This document shows, one piece after another, positions 45,251 to 55,178 of a DNA stretch of 60,601 nucleotides. The notes beneath the pieces were generated by a model, which saw nothing but the letters and a program-made list of their open reading frames with translations, searched no databases and was not told the DNA's origin. Where the stretch lies: the NCBI GenBank assembly GCA_030682385.1, contig JAUXOG010000089.1:1-60601 (forward strand), given 5' to 3'. The translations under genes were made by a program, and so were the position numbers. Source of the stretch: Bacteroidota bacterium (GTDB lineage Bacteria; Bacteroidota; Ignavibacteria; UBA10030; BY39). Each line of letters starts with the position of its first letter. The first letter of the stretch is position 1.

Positions 45251-46024
45251 CTACATATACTCTACAATCTTATGCGAATGTTTATTAAATAACCACAAGC
45301 CAACAACAAAAAATACTATGCAAAATACGAATGTCGTTACCATAAATTCTACTGATGGAAAATCATCATAAACCAGGAATGATCGAAGCATTATCAAAAT
45401 TCTTCCCACAGGATTAAAGAGAGCAACCATCTTCAAAGGCAGAGGCGCTGTGAGTGCATTGTAAACGATGGGAGTAAGCCAAAAACCAACATTTAAGCAA
45501 ACAAGCCATATTTGAATAGTGTCCCTAAAGTAAACATAAAATACGGAGAGCAGGAAAGCAGTTCCCATTGCTAATAATAATATTGAGAGAAAGGGGATTA
45601 CTATTAGGAATTGATTTATTGAAAAGTGGTCGAATACTATAACCACCAACCAAAGGATTGAGGTGTTGATTATGAATGATATAAGAGCGGTGGCTGTTGA
45701 AGAAAATATTATTAAATTTCGTGGGAAATATATTTTTTTTGAGATAGATGCTTTTGCGTACACGGCGTTCATTCCGCTGAGGGTTGCATCGTGGAAAAAA
45801 TTCCAGAAAACAATTCCTGACAGCAAATAGAATGTGAATTTCGGAACCTCCACAACAAAAAGGTAAGAAAAAACAAAATGAAGAACTACAAATTGTAACA
45901 GCGGATTCAGCAAGGACCAAAAATACCCCAGGACTGAGTCGTGGTACTTCATCCGAAAATCGGCTAATGCCAATTCTCTGATGATATTGTAAGATTTCCG
46001 TACACTAAATGCAGCGTTACTCAT
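45251..46024 (-). CDS. Polysaccharide ABC exporter permease, Wzm/TagG type
   Basis: 257 residues with six hydrophobic helices. The N-terminal LALADFRMKYHDSVLGYFWSLLNPLLQF is the conserved amphipathic entry of ABC-2 type O-antigen and teichoic acid exporters, and NPVGRILIMLRSFLVY lies before the last helices. It overlaps the upstream glycosyltransferase gene by 4 bp and directly precedes the ATPase gene. Confidence 0.88.
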   Translation of the reverse strand: MSNAAFSVRKSYNIIRELALADFRMKYHDSVLGYFWSLLNPLLQFVVLHFVFSYLFVVEVPKFTFYLLSGIVFWNFFHDATLSGMNAVYAKASISKKIYFPRNLIIFSSTATALISFIINTSILWLVVIVFDHFSINQFLIVIPFLSILLLAMGTAFLLSVFYVYFRDTIQIWLVCLNVGFWLTPIVYNALTAPLPLKMVALFNPVGRILIMLRSFLVYDDFPSVEFMVTTFVFCIVFFVVGLWLFNKHSHKIVEYM

Positions 46025-46896
46025 ATTATTAATTTATTGCTTTTTTTCAATGCTTGCAAACAAAAACCGAATGCTACTAATTTTTGGGCGCCAATATACA
46101 ATATAAATTTTTTAATACTTAAAAAAATATTCCCCTTAAAAAAAGATAGACTTAGTCGAAGATGAGCCGCAAGTGAGATCTTCGGAATTTTTATTTTAAA
46201 TTCTTTTCCAACAACATTGTAAAGCAAAAAAGAACCACACCCGTAATTTAACTGTTGCTTTACAAATCCGGACAAATCCATCTCGTGGTTATGATCAACA
46301 AGAATGTCTGGCGCATAAACCGATTTGCCGCCGGCACTTAATATTTTCCAATTCAATGCTCTCTCTTCACCACCGGCTTTTCGGAACCGATCATCAAATC
46401 CGCCGACTTTCTTTAAAACATCAGCCCGGTAAGCAATGTTGTTGGATGTTAGAAACGGCGATGACCCGCCTTCCTGATTCAGGTATTCTACGAAAAAATT
46501 TGTAATGTGCTGACTCACCTCTGAGTAAATATTTTTCTTGTTAGAGTTCCTGACTGCCCCACCGATAATATCAACCTCATTAGATTCAAAAACTTCCTTA
46601 AAACTACTTAACCAATTTGAAGGAACCGTACAATCATCGTCTGTGAAAGCAATATATTTTCCTTGTGAAAGTTTGATACCAGCATTACGAGCGGCGGCGG
46701 GACCTTTATTGTTCTGGCTAATCACTATCAATTTCGGTTTTGCCAACGATTTAAGATACTGTTCGGTACCATCTGTACTGCCATCATCAACAACTATAAC
46801 TTCATAATCATCTAAGTCCTGATTGAGTATGCTTTGTAAAGCTAACTTTAGCTGGGATAAGCGGTTATATGTTGGGATGATGATTGAAAACAACAT
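46021..46896 (-). CDS. Family 2 glycosyltransferase
   Basis: 291 residues: FSIIIPTYNRLSQL, VVDDGSTDGTEQYL, YIAFTDDDC (metal site) and FRKAGGEERALNWKIL in place of the usual ED acid pair. C-terminal hydrophobic stretch suggests loose membrane association. It is the first gene of the polysaccharide operon that ends with 36998. Confidence 0.85.
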   Translation of the reverse strand: MLFSIIIPTYNRLSQLKLALQSILNQDLDDYEVIVVDDGSTDGTEQYLKSLAKPKLIVISQNNKGPAAARNAGIKLSQGKYIAFTDDDCTVPSNWLSSFKEVFESNEVDIIGGAVRNSNKKNIYSEVSQHITNFFVEYLNQEGGSSPFLTSNNIAYRADVLKKVGGFDDRFRKAGGEERALNWKILSAGGKSVYAPDILVDHNHEMDLSGFVKQQLNYGCGSFLLYNVVGKEFKIKIPKISLAAHLRLSLSFFKGNIFLSIKKFILYIGAQKLVAFGFCLQALKKSNKLII

Positions 46897-46899
46897 TTT

Positions 46900-48111
46900 T
46901 CAGAATGTAATATTTTTAAGATACTCAACTAAAATTTCATTTTGCAATTTTGGCGTTTTACTATCCATTAAAAAAATAAAAAAATTGTTCTTTCTACCTT
47001 CGTCAAGCAAATTATAAAAATCTTTAATGGCTTTTTCTGAAAAACCGTTTGCAGAATAAAATATATTTTGTTCATTCACCGTAGATAGAGTATGACAATA
47101 ACCTCGGATATTTCTTGAAGTCAAACCGAGAATTGGATGCGGAGTAATAGACTTACCAGAAACCACCACCTCAGAAAAATTGGTGTAAAGCATCATTTTT
47201 ATCAGTCCGTCTTTAATATCGGCAATACTTGGAATGAGAGATTTTTCACTATGTTTCTTTTCGACTAAAAAGATATTATTATCCAGAAGTAGAGCTTCGT
47301 CAACTGTAAAATAGTAGTACCCCCCTAAGTAATTCTTGATAGTAAGTGTAGCTTTGTCTTCAATAACATTCTCTTTGGGTTGAGTAGTATGATATTCTCT
47401 ATTTTGAGCGGAAGAGGCAAGTTCACGAGAATTACTTTGAAATTTATTTACACCCTCACGAATAACTTCGATTCGATTTTCTATTCCGCCTTCACTATGC
47501 ATCTCGACTCTTGTTCGCTTGGAAATCTTTTTGTAATGGAACTTACTTAATTCAGCGACACTTAGAAGGTTATTATTAAGCTCGTTAAGATTCCAATGAA
47601 GTGCATCGAGTTTGTATCGGCTAAGTTCATCAAGACGGTTTTGCAAATAATTATAATCAAATTCTTGTTCTGTGATCTTATGTTCGTAAGAATCACTCTT
47701 TTCAGCTTTTGTATAATAACCCAGAATAACATATACCCCTAAAAGGCTCATCAAAGAAACTGTATCCCATTGAATAAAATCTCTATCGCCTTGCCGACCT
47801 TCATCTTTGAGAAATGGAATAATTGTAACACGACGACTCATGTTCATCGTATCGTAAACGCGTGCGTATGGATAACTTCGTGTACGTTTGGGTGAAACCC
47901 AATGACTGATTGCGTAAATATTTTTTTGATAGGATAAAATAAATGCTGCATTTGAAAAAGCCGAACCTTTAAGAAAATCGTCGACTGAAACTGTATTAAG
48001 ATGTTTACAAAGAGAAGTATCGTATTTAAGGTTTTCTATCCTCGCATCAATTTTCAACTTCTTTTTACCTCTTTTCTTCAAATGTAAACGTTTGTGTTGA
48101 AATTTCGTCAT
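46900..48111 (-). CDS. Putative type II restriction endonuclease
   Basis: 403 residues, overlapping the methyltransferase gene by 47 bp. Near residues 270-305 it has DEALLLDNNIFLVEKKHS then IPSIADIKDGLIKMMLY, which fits the D...ExK core and helix of PD-(D/E)xK restriction enzymes of the type found beside beta-class methylases. The N-terminus is basic (KRLHLKKRGKKKLK). I cannot name the recognition site. It lies 3 bp beyond the first gene of the polysaccharide operon, in the same direction, so the two loci are contiguous. Confidence 0.65.
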   Translation of the reverse strand: MTKFQHKRLHLKKRGKKKLKIDARIENLKYDTSLCKHLNTVSVDDFLKGSAFSNAAFILSYQKNIYAISHWVSPKRTRSYPYARVYDTMNMSRRVTIIPFLKDEGRQGDRDFIQWDTVSLMSLLGVYVILGYYTKAEKSDSYEHKITEQEFDYNYLQNRLDELSRYKLDALHWNLNELNNNLLSVAELSKFHYKKISKRTRVEMHSEGGIENRIEVIREGVNKFQSNSRELASSAQNREYHTTQPKENVIEDKATLTIKNYLGGYYYFTVDEALLLDNNIFLVEKKHSEKSLIPSIADIKDGLIKMMLYTNFSEVVVSGKSITPHPILGLTSRNIRGYCHTLSTVNEQNIFYSANGFSEKAIKDFYNLLDEGRKNNFFIFLMDSKTPKLQNEILVEYLKNITF

Positions 48112-48934
48112 TTATCTTCCTTATAGCATATTTTATATACTCACTTTGAGTTTCAATACCGATGTGTCTTCGGCCCAATTTTTCTGCCCCAATGTTCGTC
48201 TGACCACTACCGGTGAATATATCTATAACAATGTCGTTTTTATAAGAATAAAGTTGAATTATTCTATCAGCAAGTTCGATTGGAAATGGGCAAGGATGAA
48301 TATTTTCTTGAGGTGCAACCGGACGAATTTTCCAAACATTCTTGCTCTTCTCGCCCTGATAGTCCGATAAATCTATTACATTGTTTTCTTTTTCCTCGAA
48401 TGTTCGATTCCAATAAATATTTGCCTTTCCTTCTTTCTCCGCGGGTTTTTGAAAAACAAAAACATATTCAGCAACTAAGCTTGGATAATAGTATCCAGGA
48501 TACGGATGCTGTAATAAAACTCCCGATCGTCTATCTCTTGCAATCGGTTTCTCCCAAATTATGTCTTCTTTAAATTTCCATCCTATTTCTTCCATCCAAC
48601 TTACAAAATGAAAAGGTAGTGCGGTTCGTTCACCATTCCAAGAGATTGGTGAAATATTTACTACATTATGCCCGCCAGGACGGATGACTCGCAATAATTC
48701 CTTAAATCTTTCTTTGAGAAATTGTTTGTACTCGTCATAAGAAACTTCTTTTCTATCCCATCGATCTCGTTTGCCTTTTAGTTTCTCTATATGCTCTTCA
48801 TAATTTATCGCATTCAAATATGGAGGAGAAGTAAAAGCCAAAACAATTTCATTTTCTGGTAGAGTTTTCAGCACATCAACGCAGTCACCTTGAATAATCT
48901 TTCCATTACCAACTGGAAATTCCTTGAACATCAT
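48065..48934 (-). CDS. Type II DNA methyltransferase (beta-class, N4-cytosine or N6-adenine)
   Basis: 289 residues. The motif order is IV (FTSPPYLNAI, TSPPY at 35-39), X (HPCPFPIELADRII, 214-227), I (IDIFTGSGQTNIGAE, 237-251): a beta-class methylase. SPPY is most often seen in N4-cytosine enzymes, but N6-adenine cannot be excluded. The start could be either of two adjacent ATGs. It is translated into the restriction gene through a 47-bp overlap, a usual coupling for a type II system. Confidence 0.82.
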   Translation of the reverse strand: MMFKEFPVGNGKIIQGDCVDVLKTLPENEIVLAFTSPPYLNAINYEEHIEKLKGKRDRWDRKEVSYDEYKQFLKERFKELLRVIRPGGHNVVNISPISWNGERTALPFHFVSWMEEIGWKFKEDIIWEKPIARDRRSGVLLQHPYPGYYYPSLVAEYVFVFQKPAEKEGKANIYWNRTFEEKENNVIDLSDYQGEKSKNVWKIRPVAPQENIHPCPFPIELADRIIQLYSYKNDIVIDIFTGSGQTNIGAEKLGRRHIGIETQSEYIKYAIRKINDEISTQTFTFEEKR

Positions 48935-48971
48935 TAGTACCTTTTATTATTATCTCGCATATAACTATTAC

Positions 48972-50054
48972 CTAACTATGTCTTATCGAAATTATGTCCC
49001 CGTCATCAACAATATATTCTTTACCTTCCAACCGCCATACACCTTTTTCTTTGCACTTTGCGAATGACCCGTGTTCAACAAAATGGTCGTAATGCACTAC
49101 TTCAGCACGAATAAATTTATCGTAAAAGTCGGTGTGAATGACTGAGGCAGCTTCCTGAGCACTCATTCCCTTTCTGATCGTCCATGCACGGCACTCGTCT
49201 TCGCCCACGGTAAAGAACGATTGCAGTCCCAACAGGTCGTAAGCGTTGCGAATTAACCGGCTGAGTGTAGATTCCTGAATTCCGTATTCAAGCATAAACG
49301 ACTTAGCTTCTTCAGCGGGAAGCTCGGCAATTTCCATTTCAATTTTTCCGAAGAATATATCAACATTAATTTGTTTGCTGTTGTATATGCTTCTTACTCT
49401 TGTCAAAATCTCTTCATAAGTATGAACATCGGTTTCCGATAAATTCAGAACTACCAAAACCGGCTTCACGGAAAGCAATTGGTAGCCGCGCAAGATTTTT
49501 ATTTCTTCTCTGTCGTACTCAAGATTTCGCAACGGGGTAGAATTTTCAAGCGAGACCAAGCATCTTTCGAGCAGCGATAATTCTTTTGGATTAATTGCTG
49601 CACCCGACTTCTGAAAATTCTTTTTCATCCTGTCGATCCGTGATTCAATGAGAGCCATATCGGAAAGTATGAATTCACTCTCCATCATACTTATATCCCT
49701 AAGTACATCCAGCTTTCCTTCGGGATGCGGTACGGCGGGATCATCGAACAAACGCACAACCTGAAGCAGGGCGTCTGTTGTCTTAACTTTATCCAAAAAA
49801 GCTGTTGTGAATTTTACGGAGCCGCTATCTCCATTTTGCAGGTCGGAGATTTCAACAAAATCGATTACGGCATAATTCTCTTTTTTCGGTTTAAAAATAT
49901 CAATCAAACTTGTCAGCCGGTCATCAGGAACTTTAACAACTGTCTGATTACTGCTGTTTTTCTTAAGATCCGACTCTTTTATATATGCCTTGCTAATCGT
50001 CTGGAAAAGCGTACTTTTACCCGACGACGGCAATCCAATAATACCTATTTTCAT
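48972..50054 (-). CDS. Divergent YchF/OLA1-like GTPase
   Basis: 360 residues from the ATG at 50054, preceded by AAAGGA; an earlier start at 50180 would add a hydrophobic stretch before the P-loop and overlap the divergent helicase gene. P-loop GLPSSGKST at the very start, NLSE as the NKxD equivalent, and a C-terminal TGS-like domain with FYDKFIRAEVV and EGKEYIVDDGDIISI match YchF. The G3 motif, normally D-x-x-G, reads FVEISDLQNG, and the GLGN loop is missing. It is thus either a non-canonical paralogue or altered in nucleotide hydrolysis. It separates the two restriction loci. Confidence 0.75.
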   Translation of the reverse strand: MKIGIIGLPSSGKSTLFQTISKAYIKESDLKKNSSNQTVVKVPDDRLTSLIDIFKPKKENYAVIDFVEISDLQNGDSGSVKFTTAFLDKVKTTDALLQVVRLFDDPAVPHPEGKLDVLRDISMMESEFILSDMALIESRIDRMKKNFQKSGAAINPKELSLLERCLVSLENSTPLRNLEYDREEIKILRGYQLLSVKPVLVVLNLSETDVHTYEEILTRVRSIYNSKQINVDIFFGKIEMEIAELPAEEAKSFMLEYGIQESTLSRLIRNAYDLLGLQSFFTVGEDECRAWTIRKGMSAQEAASVIHTDFYDKFIRAEVVHYDHFVEHGSFAKCKEKGVWRLEGKEYIVDDGDIISIRHS

Positions 50055-50166
50055 AAATCCTTTATTAATTTGAGTATAAATATACAGAATTTTGGGCAGG
50101 ATTGAAAATAGAGATAAAAATTTGTAAATTAAAACAAAAAAAGATAATTTACTATCGGTAAACTCA

Positions 50167-53142
50167 ATGACTGACTTCAATCCTATATTAAATAACCCAT
50201 ACGAGGAACCGAGATTTTACTATCAAACCGATCTTGACGGTCGTTTAGATTACGATGATAAACGCAAAGGTCGCAGACCATTTATCCCGATTATACCTAC
50301 GATGCCGGTTGCTCAGAGACAAAGGTCATTACTCGATGTCAGTGATGTTTCGGCGGAGTATGAAAAACACATAGTAAATCTTATCCGAAGAGAGGTGAAA
50401 AAATGGAGAGAAGCAAATTATCCGGAGACGACTCGAGTTACAAAAGAGTTACTAAACTATTGGTTCAATCCGCAACGCATCAACAAGCTGTTCTTCGCAC
50501 AGCGGGAAGCGATTGAGACTACGATTTGGCTGAATGAGATTGCTGAGAAGTCAAATATCGGGCAGCATGTTCTTAATGAATTACAGGGTGGGTGGAATAA
50601 GATATCAACCGATAAACCACAGTTCAATCTTCCCCGCATTGCTTTTAAGATGGCAACGGGAGCCGGTAAGACCGTTGTTATGGCAATGCAGCTTCTTTAT
50701 CATTTCTTTAACAGACAAGAATATCGCGGAGATACGAGATTTGCAGATTATTTTTTGATTGTTGCGCCGGGTATTACTATCCGAGATCGGTTAAGTGTTC
50801 TTTATGCTGATGCCGACCGAAAATCTGAACGGGATTATTATCATCTCAGAGACCTTGTTCCTCGTTCCCAGTTCTATCAGGATTTGTTCCTCGGTTTAAA
50901 TTCCCGACTCGTTATAACAAACCGTCACTCATTCGAATTACGAAAGCTTCAAGGCAATAAACGGAGTCCGCTCGATGGAAAGAAAGGCCGTAATAAGCAT
51001 GAAGCTGTTGAAGATTATAACCAGACGATCCGGCGAGTCATCGGAAAATTCAAGCCCGGAACACGTCTCCTCATTATTAACGATGAAGGACATCATTGTT
51101 ACCTTCCAAAGAATAATGGTGTAAAACGTAGTGATGATATTTCGAAGGAAGAAAACGAGCGAGCCGCTGTGTGGGTTACAGGGCTTGCAGAAATATCCCA
51201 GCGTTACAAAGTTCGTTCGGTTTATGATTTGAGTGCAACGCCTTATTATTTGCAGGGTTCGGGTTATGAACCTTATACTTTGTTCCCTTGGGTTGTTAGT
51301 GATTTCGGTTTAGTTGAGGCAATCGAATCGGGACTTGTGAAAATACCTTTCTTACCGGAAGAAGATCCAACGCATGAATTAGAGCAGCCAAAGTTAGCAA
51401 ACTTATATGAGCATGTTAAAAAGGATTTACCAAATTTTGGTGCAAAACACCGAAGGCTTGAGGGAAGGCCTGATATTCCACCTTTAATTCAAATTGCCCT
51501 TGAACAGCTCTATACGAATTATTTTAAAGAGTATGAACGTTATCGCGGGTTGTTCGATCATCCCCCTGTGTTCATTATCGTTTGTAATAACACGAATGTT
51601 TCGTCAGAGGTTTTCAAATATATTGCAGGATATGAATTAACAAATGCAGATGGAACGACGACAGTTGTGAATGGAAAGTTAGACTTGTTCGATAACTATG
51701 ACAAGCTAACACGTCGGCCGTTGTTAAAACCTCCTACGTTACTTATTGATTCAGATGCACTTGAGAATTCAGATCAGATAGATGAACAATTCAAGAAAGT
51801 GTTTGCACCGGAAATCAATCAATTCAAATCCGAATATCGGGTTCTACATCCAGATAAATCCGTAGAAAAAGTAGTAGAAGCGGATATTCTCCGTGAAGTT
51901 GTGAATACAGTTGGTAAAGTAGGTATGCTTGGCTCTCACATTCGTTGTGTTGTTTCTGTTTCGATGCTCACGGAAGGATGGGATGCAAATACCGTTACAC
52001 ACATTTTGGGCATTCGTGCATTCGGTTCACAGTTATTATGCGAACAAGTTGTCGGTCGTGCGCTGCGGCGGGTAAGTTACGCAGTAGCAAAAGACGGCAA
52101 ATTTACGCCGGAATATGCACAGGTTGCAGGAGTTCCGTTTACCTTTTTCAAAAAAGGAAAAGCTGGAACGCCTGTCCAACCGGAAAAAGTCGAGCAGGTT
52201 TATGCTATACCAGAGCGCGAAGCGAAATACGAAATCACATTTCCCAATCTCACGGGATACAGAATCGAAACTTCAAACGATATTATAAAAGCCGACTTCA
52301 GTAAAATTAAGGACTATGAAATTGATGGCTCGAAATATCCTGAATATACTATAATGGCAAATGCGTTTTCACCTGAGAAAGAAACGTTGACATTAGAACA
52401 AACAAAATTAAAACGCAAGCAAGAAGTTATTTACACTCTCGTGAAGTATCTCATAAGCCATTCTTATAAAGATGACGACGGTAATCCTTATTTCTACCAA
52501 TTCAACCAACTTAAGAAAGTTGTTGAAGAATGGTTCGATACAAAATTAAAACTGATCGGTGATGCGTTTAAAAATATGGTTCTCTACGACAATCCGAAAG
52601 CCGTGTGCGATCATCTCATGCTCGGCATCTATGCTGAACAAAGGAAGACGGATGTTGTATTACCTGTGTTTAACCATTACAATAAATTTGGATCGACGAA
52701 ATATGTGCGTGGGCAGACTACAAGAAAAACTTATCCCACAAAAAAGAGCCATGTGAACGTTGTAGTTGGTGATACGGAAAGCTGGGAACAGATTGCAGCG
52801 AAGACTATGGAAGAAATACCTGAAGTTCTGTCATACGTGAAGAATGCTTTTTTCGATTTCCAGATTCCGTACAACAAAGATGGAAGAGAGAATCCGATGT
52901 ACGAACCGGATTTCATTGCTCGGTGCAAAACTGGTAGCGGAAAAACAATAAATCTCATTCTAGAAATCACCGGCATGAACAAAGACAAAGCTGAAAAAAA
53001 GTGGTATGTTGAAAATCACTGGCTGCCGGCAATCAATGCAGTGAAAGAAAAGTACAAATACGATGAGTGGCATTTTCTTGAGATTGCCGGTGATATCAGA
53101 GATATAAAAAACCAGATTAGAGCAAAACTGGCTGACCTTTGA
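50167..53142 (+). CDS. BPTD_3080-family helicase-nuclease (type III R-like)
   Basis: 991 residues. SF2 helicase motifs: Walker A KMATGAGKT near 162-169, DEGHH near 306, SATPYYL near 356 and CEQVVGRALRR near 625-635. The C-terminal domain has YEPDFIARCK near 912 and NLILEITG, fitting a PD-(D/E)xK nuclease in which the usual lysine is replaced (EITG). The start MTDFNPILNNPYEEPRFYY is characteristic of the family. These proteins normally act with a cognate methyltransferase; here the only such gene is a truncated fragment at 54973. It ends one base into the next gene. Confidence 0.82.
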   Translation: MTDFNPILNNPYEEPRFYYQTDLDGRLDYDDKRKGRRPFIPIIPTMPVAQRQRSLLDVSDVSAEYEKHIVNLIRREVKKWREANYPETTRVTKELLNYWFNPQRINKLFFAQREAIETTIWLNEIAEKSNIGQHVLNELQGGWNKISTDKPQFNLPRIAFKMATGAGKTVVMAMQLLYHFFNRQEYRGDTRFADYFLIVAPGITIRDRLSVLYADADRKSERDYYHLRDLVPRSQFYQDLFLGLNSRLVITNRHSFELRKLQGNKRSPLDGKKGRNKHEAVEDYNQTIRRVIGKFKPGTRLLIINDEGHHCYLPKNNGVKRSDDISKEENERAAVWVTGLAEISQRYKVRSVYDLSATPYYLQGSGYEPYTLFPWVVSDFGLVEAIESGLVKIPFLPEEDPTHELEQPKLANLYEHVKKDLPNFGAKHRRLEGRPDIPPLIQIALEQLYTNYFKEYERYRGLFDHPPVFIIVCNNTNVSSEVFKYIAGYELTNADGTTTVVNGKLDLFDNYDKLTRRPLLKPPTLLIDSDALENSDQIDEQFKKVFAPEINQFKSEYRVLHPDKSVEKVVEADILREVVNTVGKVGMLGSHIRCVVSVSMLTEGWDANTVTHILGIRAFGSQLLCEQVVGRALRRVSYAVAKDGKFTPEYAQVAGVPFTFFKKGKAGTPVQPEKVEQVYAIPEREAKYEITFPNLTGYRIETSNDIIKADFSKIKDYEIDGSKYPEYTIMANAFSPEKETLTLEQTKLKRKQEVIYTLVKYLISHSYKDDDGNPYFYQFNQLKKVVEEWFDTKLKLIGDAFKNMVLYDNPKAVCDHLMLGIYAEQRKTDVVLPVFNHYNKFGSTKYVRGQTTRKTYPTKKSHVNVVVGDTESWEQIAAKTMEEIPEVLSYVKNAFFDFQIPYNKDGRENPMYEPDFIARCKTGSGKTINLILEITGMNKDKAEKKWYVENHWLPAINAVKEKYKYDEWHFLEIAGDIRDIKNQIRAKLADL

Positions 53143-54785
53143 TGAATGAAACCCAAGACATAGAGAAAAAATCTTTGAAACTGCTTACAGGCAAATCTCC
53201 CGACTGGCACGAGCTTGTTAGGATTGCTGTCTGTTTTGCAAATGGCAGAGGCGGTTCCATTCTCATCGGAATTGAAGATGATGCTGATATTCCACCAAAG
53301 AATCAAACGATTGATGTTTCATTGCCAGAGAAAATAACTAAATACATTCGCCAACATTCGGTTAATGTTGGCGTTGCAACAGCCACAATAATGAAAGCTT
53401 CAAATACCGGAGAATATATTGAGATTGAAGTTTATCCAAGCAGACAAACAATTGCCGGAACTTCGGATGGAAGATATTATCTCCGAATTTCAGACGAATG
53501 TCATCCGGTAATGCCGGACCAGTTAAGTCGTTTAGCAGCAGAAAAGAACGCCTTCGTTTGGGAATTACAAACAACAAAGCGAATACCCAAAAACAAAATT
53601 GATGAGCAAAAATTCCAGGATTTTTTGGATGGAGTTCGCCGCTCGGATCGAGTGATGGAGTTCGTTAAGAATAAAACCGACGATGAAATTCTCGAACAGT
53701 ATTTTTTTGTTAAAGATGACTACCTAACGAATCTTGGAATTCTATGGATAGGACAGAGAGAAGACAGAGCAGGCTTACTCTATGCACCTACAATTCAGTT
53801 TATCCGTTATGACGATCTGGAAAAGAAAGTAAAGAAAGTTCTATTCGACGATTATTCGCTTAACCCCCTCGAGCTATTATCTGCAGTTGAAAAACTTGAC
53901 GATTGGAATGAATCTATTGAATTCCCATCAGGAATATTTCGGAATTCAATCCCTATCTACAACCGTGAAGTGATACGTGAATTAGTTGCCAACGCTCTTG
54001 CGCATCGAGTCTATGTAATGCAGGGAGATATTTTTATCAACCTTTATACTGACAGATTGGAAGTGCACAATCCTGGTCTATTGCCGCTGGGAGTTACACC
54101 AAGCAACATTCTTCATCAGTCAGTCAGAAGAAACGAGCATCTTGCAAAAGTATTCTATGACCTGAAGTTGATGGAGCGTGAGGGTAGCGGCTACGATAAA
54201 ATTTATGAACGGCTCTTGCTTGATGGAAAACGATTACCTGTTGTGGAAGAACGGTTCGACAGTGTTACGGTAACGGTTAATGGGAAGAATTTTAATTTAG
54301 AAGCATTACGGCTTATGGACAAGGTCTCTAATGAGTATCAACTCAAACAACGTGAATTCATTACGTTTGGTCTTATTGCACAACATACAGCGCTTTCTGC
54401 ACTTGAATTAGAGAAACTATTGAAGCTAAAGGACAAATATCAGGTACGTTCGTGGATGGGAAAGCTCATAAGCGATAAGCTTGTTCTTGCAAAGGGGAAA
54501 ACAAGAGGAACGGAATATGTCGTTAATCCGGCTCTTCTTCAAAAAGTTGGATATCGCGGTAAAACGACATTAAAACAAATTGAGAATCACCGGCTGCGTG
54601 AATTACTTTTAACTGATTTGAAAACATTTCCTGAAAGTTCGATTAGTGAAATTCATGAACGTATCGGAAAAGAAATTCCAATCAGGAAAATTAGACGTGT
54701 ATTGAAAAATCTCATAACAGAAAAGATAATCACGACCAGGGGCGAAAGGAAAGGCAGAAAATATGCAATTGCCTATAATCAATAA
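53142..54785 (+). CDS. AlbA_2/GHKL ATPase with C-terminal winged helix
   Basis: 547 residues from the ATG at 53142 (TGATG, 1-bp overlap with the helicase stop). Residues ~14-145 are an AlbA_2/Schlafen-type divergent AAA domain (VCFANGRGGSILIGIEDD, YYLRISDECHPVM). Residues ~285-375 are a HATPase_c_4 module (REVIRELVANALAHRVYV, LPLGVTPSNILHQS, MEREGSGYDKIYERL). Two winged-helix segments end it (SAVLELE-like LSALELEKLLKLKDKYQVRSWMGKL; SEIHERIGKEIPIRKIRRVLKNL). This combination was long called RecG-like transcriptional regulator. Strict coupling to the nuclease suggests a regulator or effector of that defence system. Confidence 0.75.
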   Translation: MNETQDIEKKSLKLLTGKSPDWHELVRIAVCFANGRGGSILIGIEDDADIPPKNQTIDVSLPEKITKYIRQHSVNVGVATATIMKASNTGEYIEIEVYPSRQTIAGTSDGRYYLRISDECHPVMPDQLSRLAAEKNAFVWELQTTKRIPKNKIDEQKFQDFLDGVRRSDRVMEFVKNKTDDEILEQYFFVKDDYLTNLGILWIGQREDRAGLLYAPTIQFIRYDDLEKKVKKVLFDDYSLNPLELLSAVEKLDDWNESIEFPSGIFRNSIPIYNREVIRELVANALAHRVYVMQGDIFINLYTDRLEVHNPGLLPLGVTPSNILHQSVRRNEHLAKVFYDLKLMEREGSGYDKIYERLLLDGKRLPVVEERFDSVTVTVNGKNFNLEALRLMDKVSNEYQLKQREFITFGLIAQHTALSALELEKLLKLKDKYQVRSWMGKLISDKLVLAKGKTRGTEYVVNPALLQKVGYRGKTTLKQIENHRLRELLLTDLKTFPESSISEIHERIGKEIPIRKIRRVLKNLITEKIITTRGERKGRKYAIAYNQ

Positions 54786-54800
54786 AATTTTATATAAAGT

Positions 54801-54992
54801 GTTCATAAAATCTAAAAATCATTGAAATCAGAACGTATTGCTGAATTTTAAACCCTGAAATAATTCATAAATGTCAATAAAGATGTCTATAAACCTGTTC
54901 ATAGAATCTTAAAATCTTGAAAAATGACTAAAATTACAGACTTTCTAAACTCGAAATAATCCATAGAATCCTATGTCAATATCATCATTCAA
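54801..54992 (+). repeat. Diverged 96-bp tandem duplication
   Basis: GTTCATAAAATCTAAAAATC at 54801 recurs as GTTCATAGAATCTTAAAATC at 54897, and the later parts (GAAATAATTCATAAATGTCAATA; GAAATAATCCATAGAATCC) also align. The second unit carries the ATGTCAATA that starts the methyltransferase fragment; the first has the same ATGTCAATA without an open frame. Confidence 0.65.
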
Positions 54993-55092
54993 ACACAAAG
55001 ACAAACGCCCGCACATCCCTTCTAAAGAAGAAGCGGGTTACGAGCAATCCAACCCCAAGGTACAGGCGAAAGCTTCTGCCGAGTTTCCTCTC

Positions 55093-55118
55093 CCTTCGAC
55101 TTCGCTCAGGGCAAGCAA
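55093..55118. repeat. Palindromic insert in the methyltransferase fragment (first)
   Basis: CCCTTCGACTTCGCTCAGGG, an imperfect palindrome closed by CCCT/AGGG, plus CAAGC. It encodes PSTSLRAS within an otherwise family-like stretch (EFPL before, NPVVHRG after) and keeps the frame (24 bases). Confidence 0.6.
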
Positions 55119-55178
55119 CCCGGTCGTTCATCGCGGACAAGATCCGGAGCTTTACTGGCTCAACAAATACGGCAACGA

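Noticed and set aside
50055-50180. Longer N-terminus for the YchF-like GTPase
   Set aside because: YchF proteins begin directly before the P-loop; the extension is hydrophobic, overlaps the divergent gene start, and the ATG at 50054 has an RBS.
53203-53220. TGGCAC-like sigma-54 promoter site
   Set aside because: It lies inside the AlbA_2 ATPase coding sequence, the downstream box is poor (TTGT) and no gene start follows.
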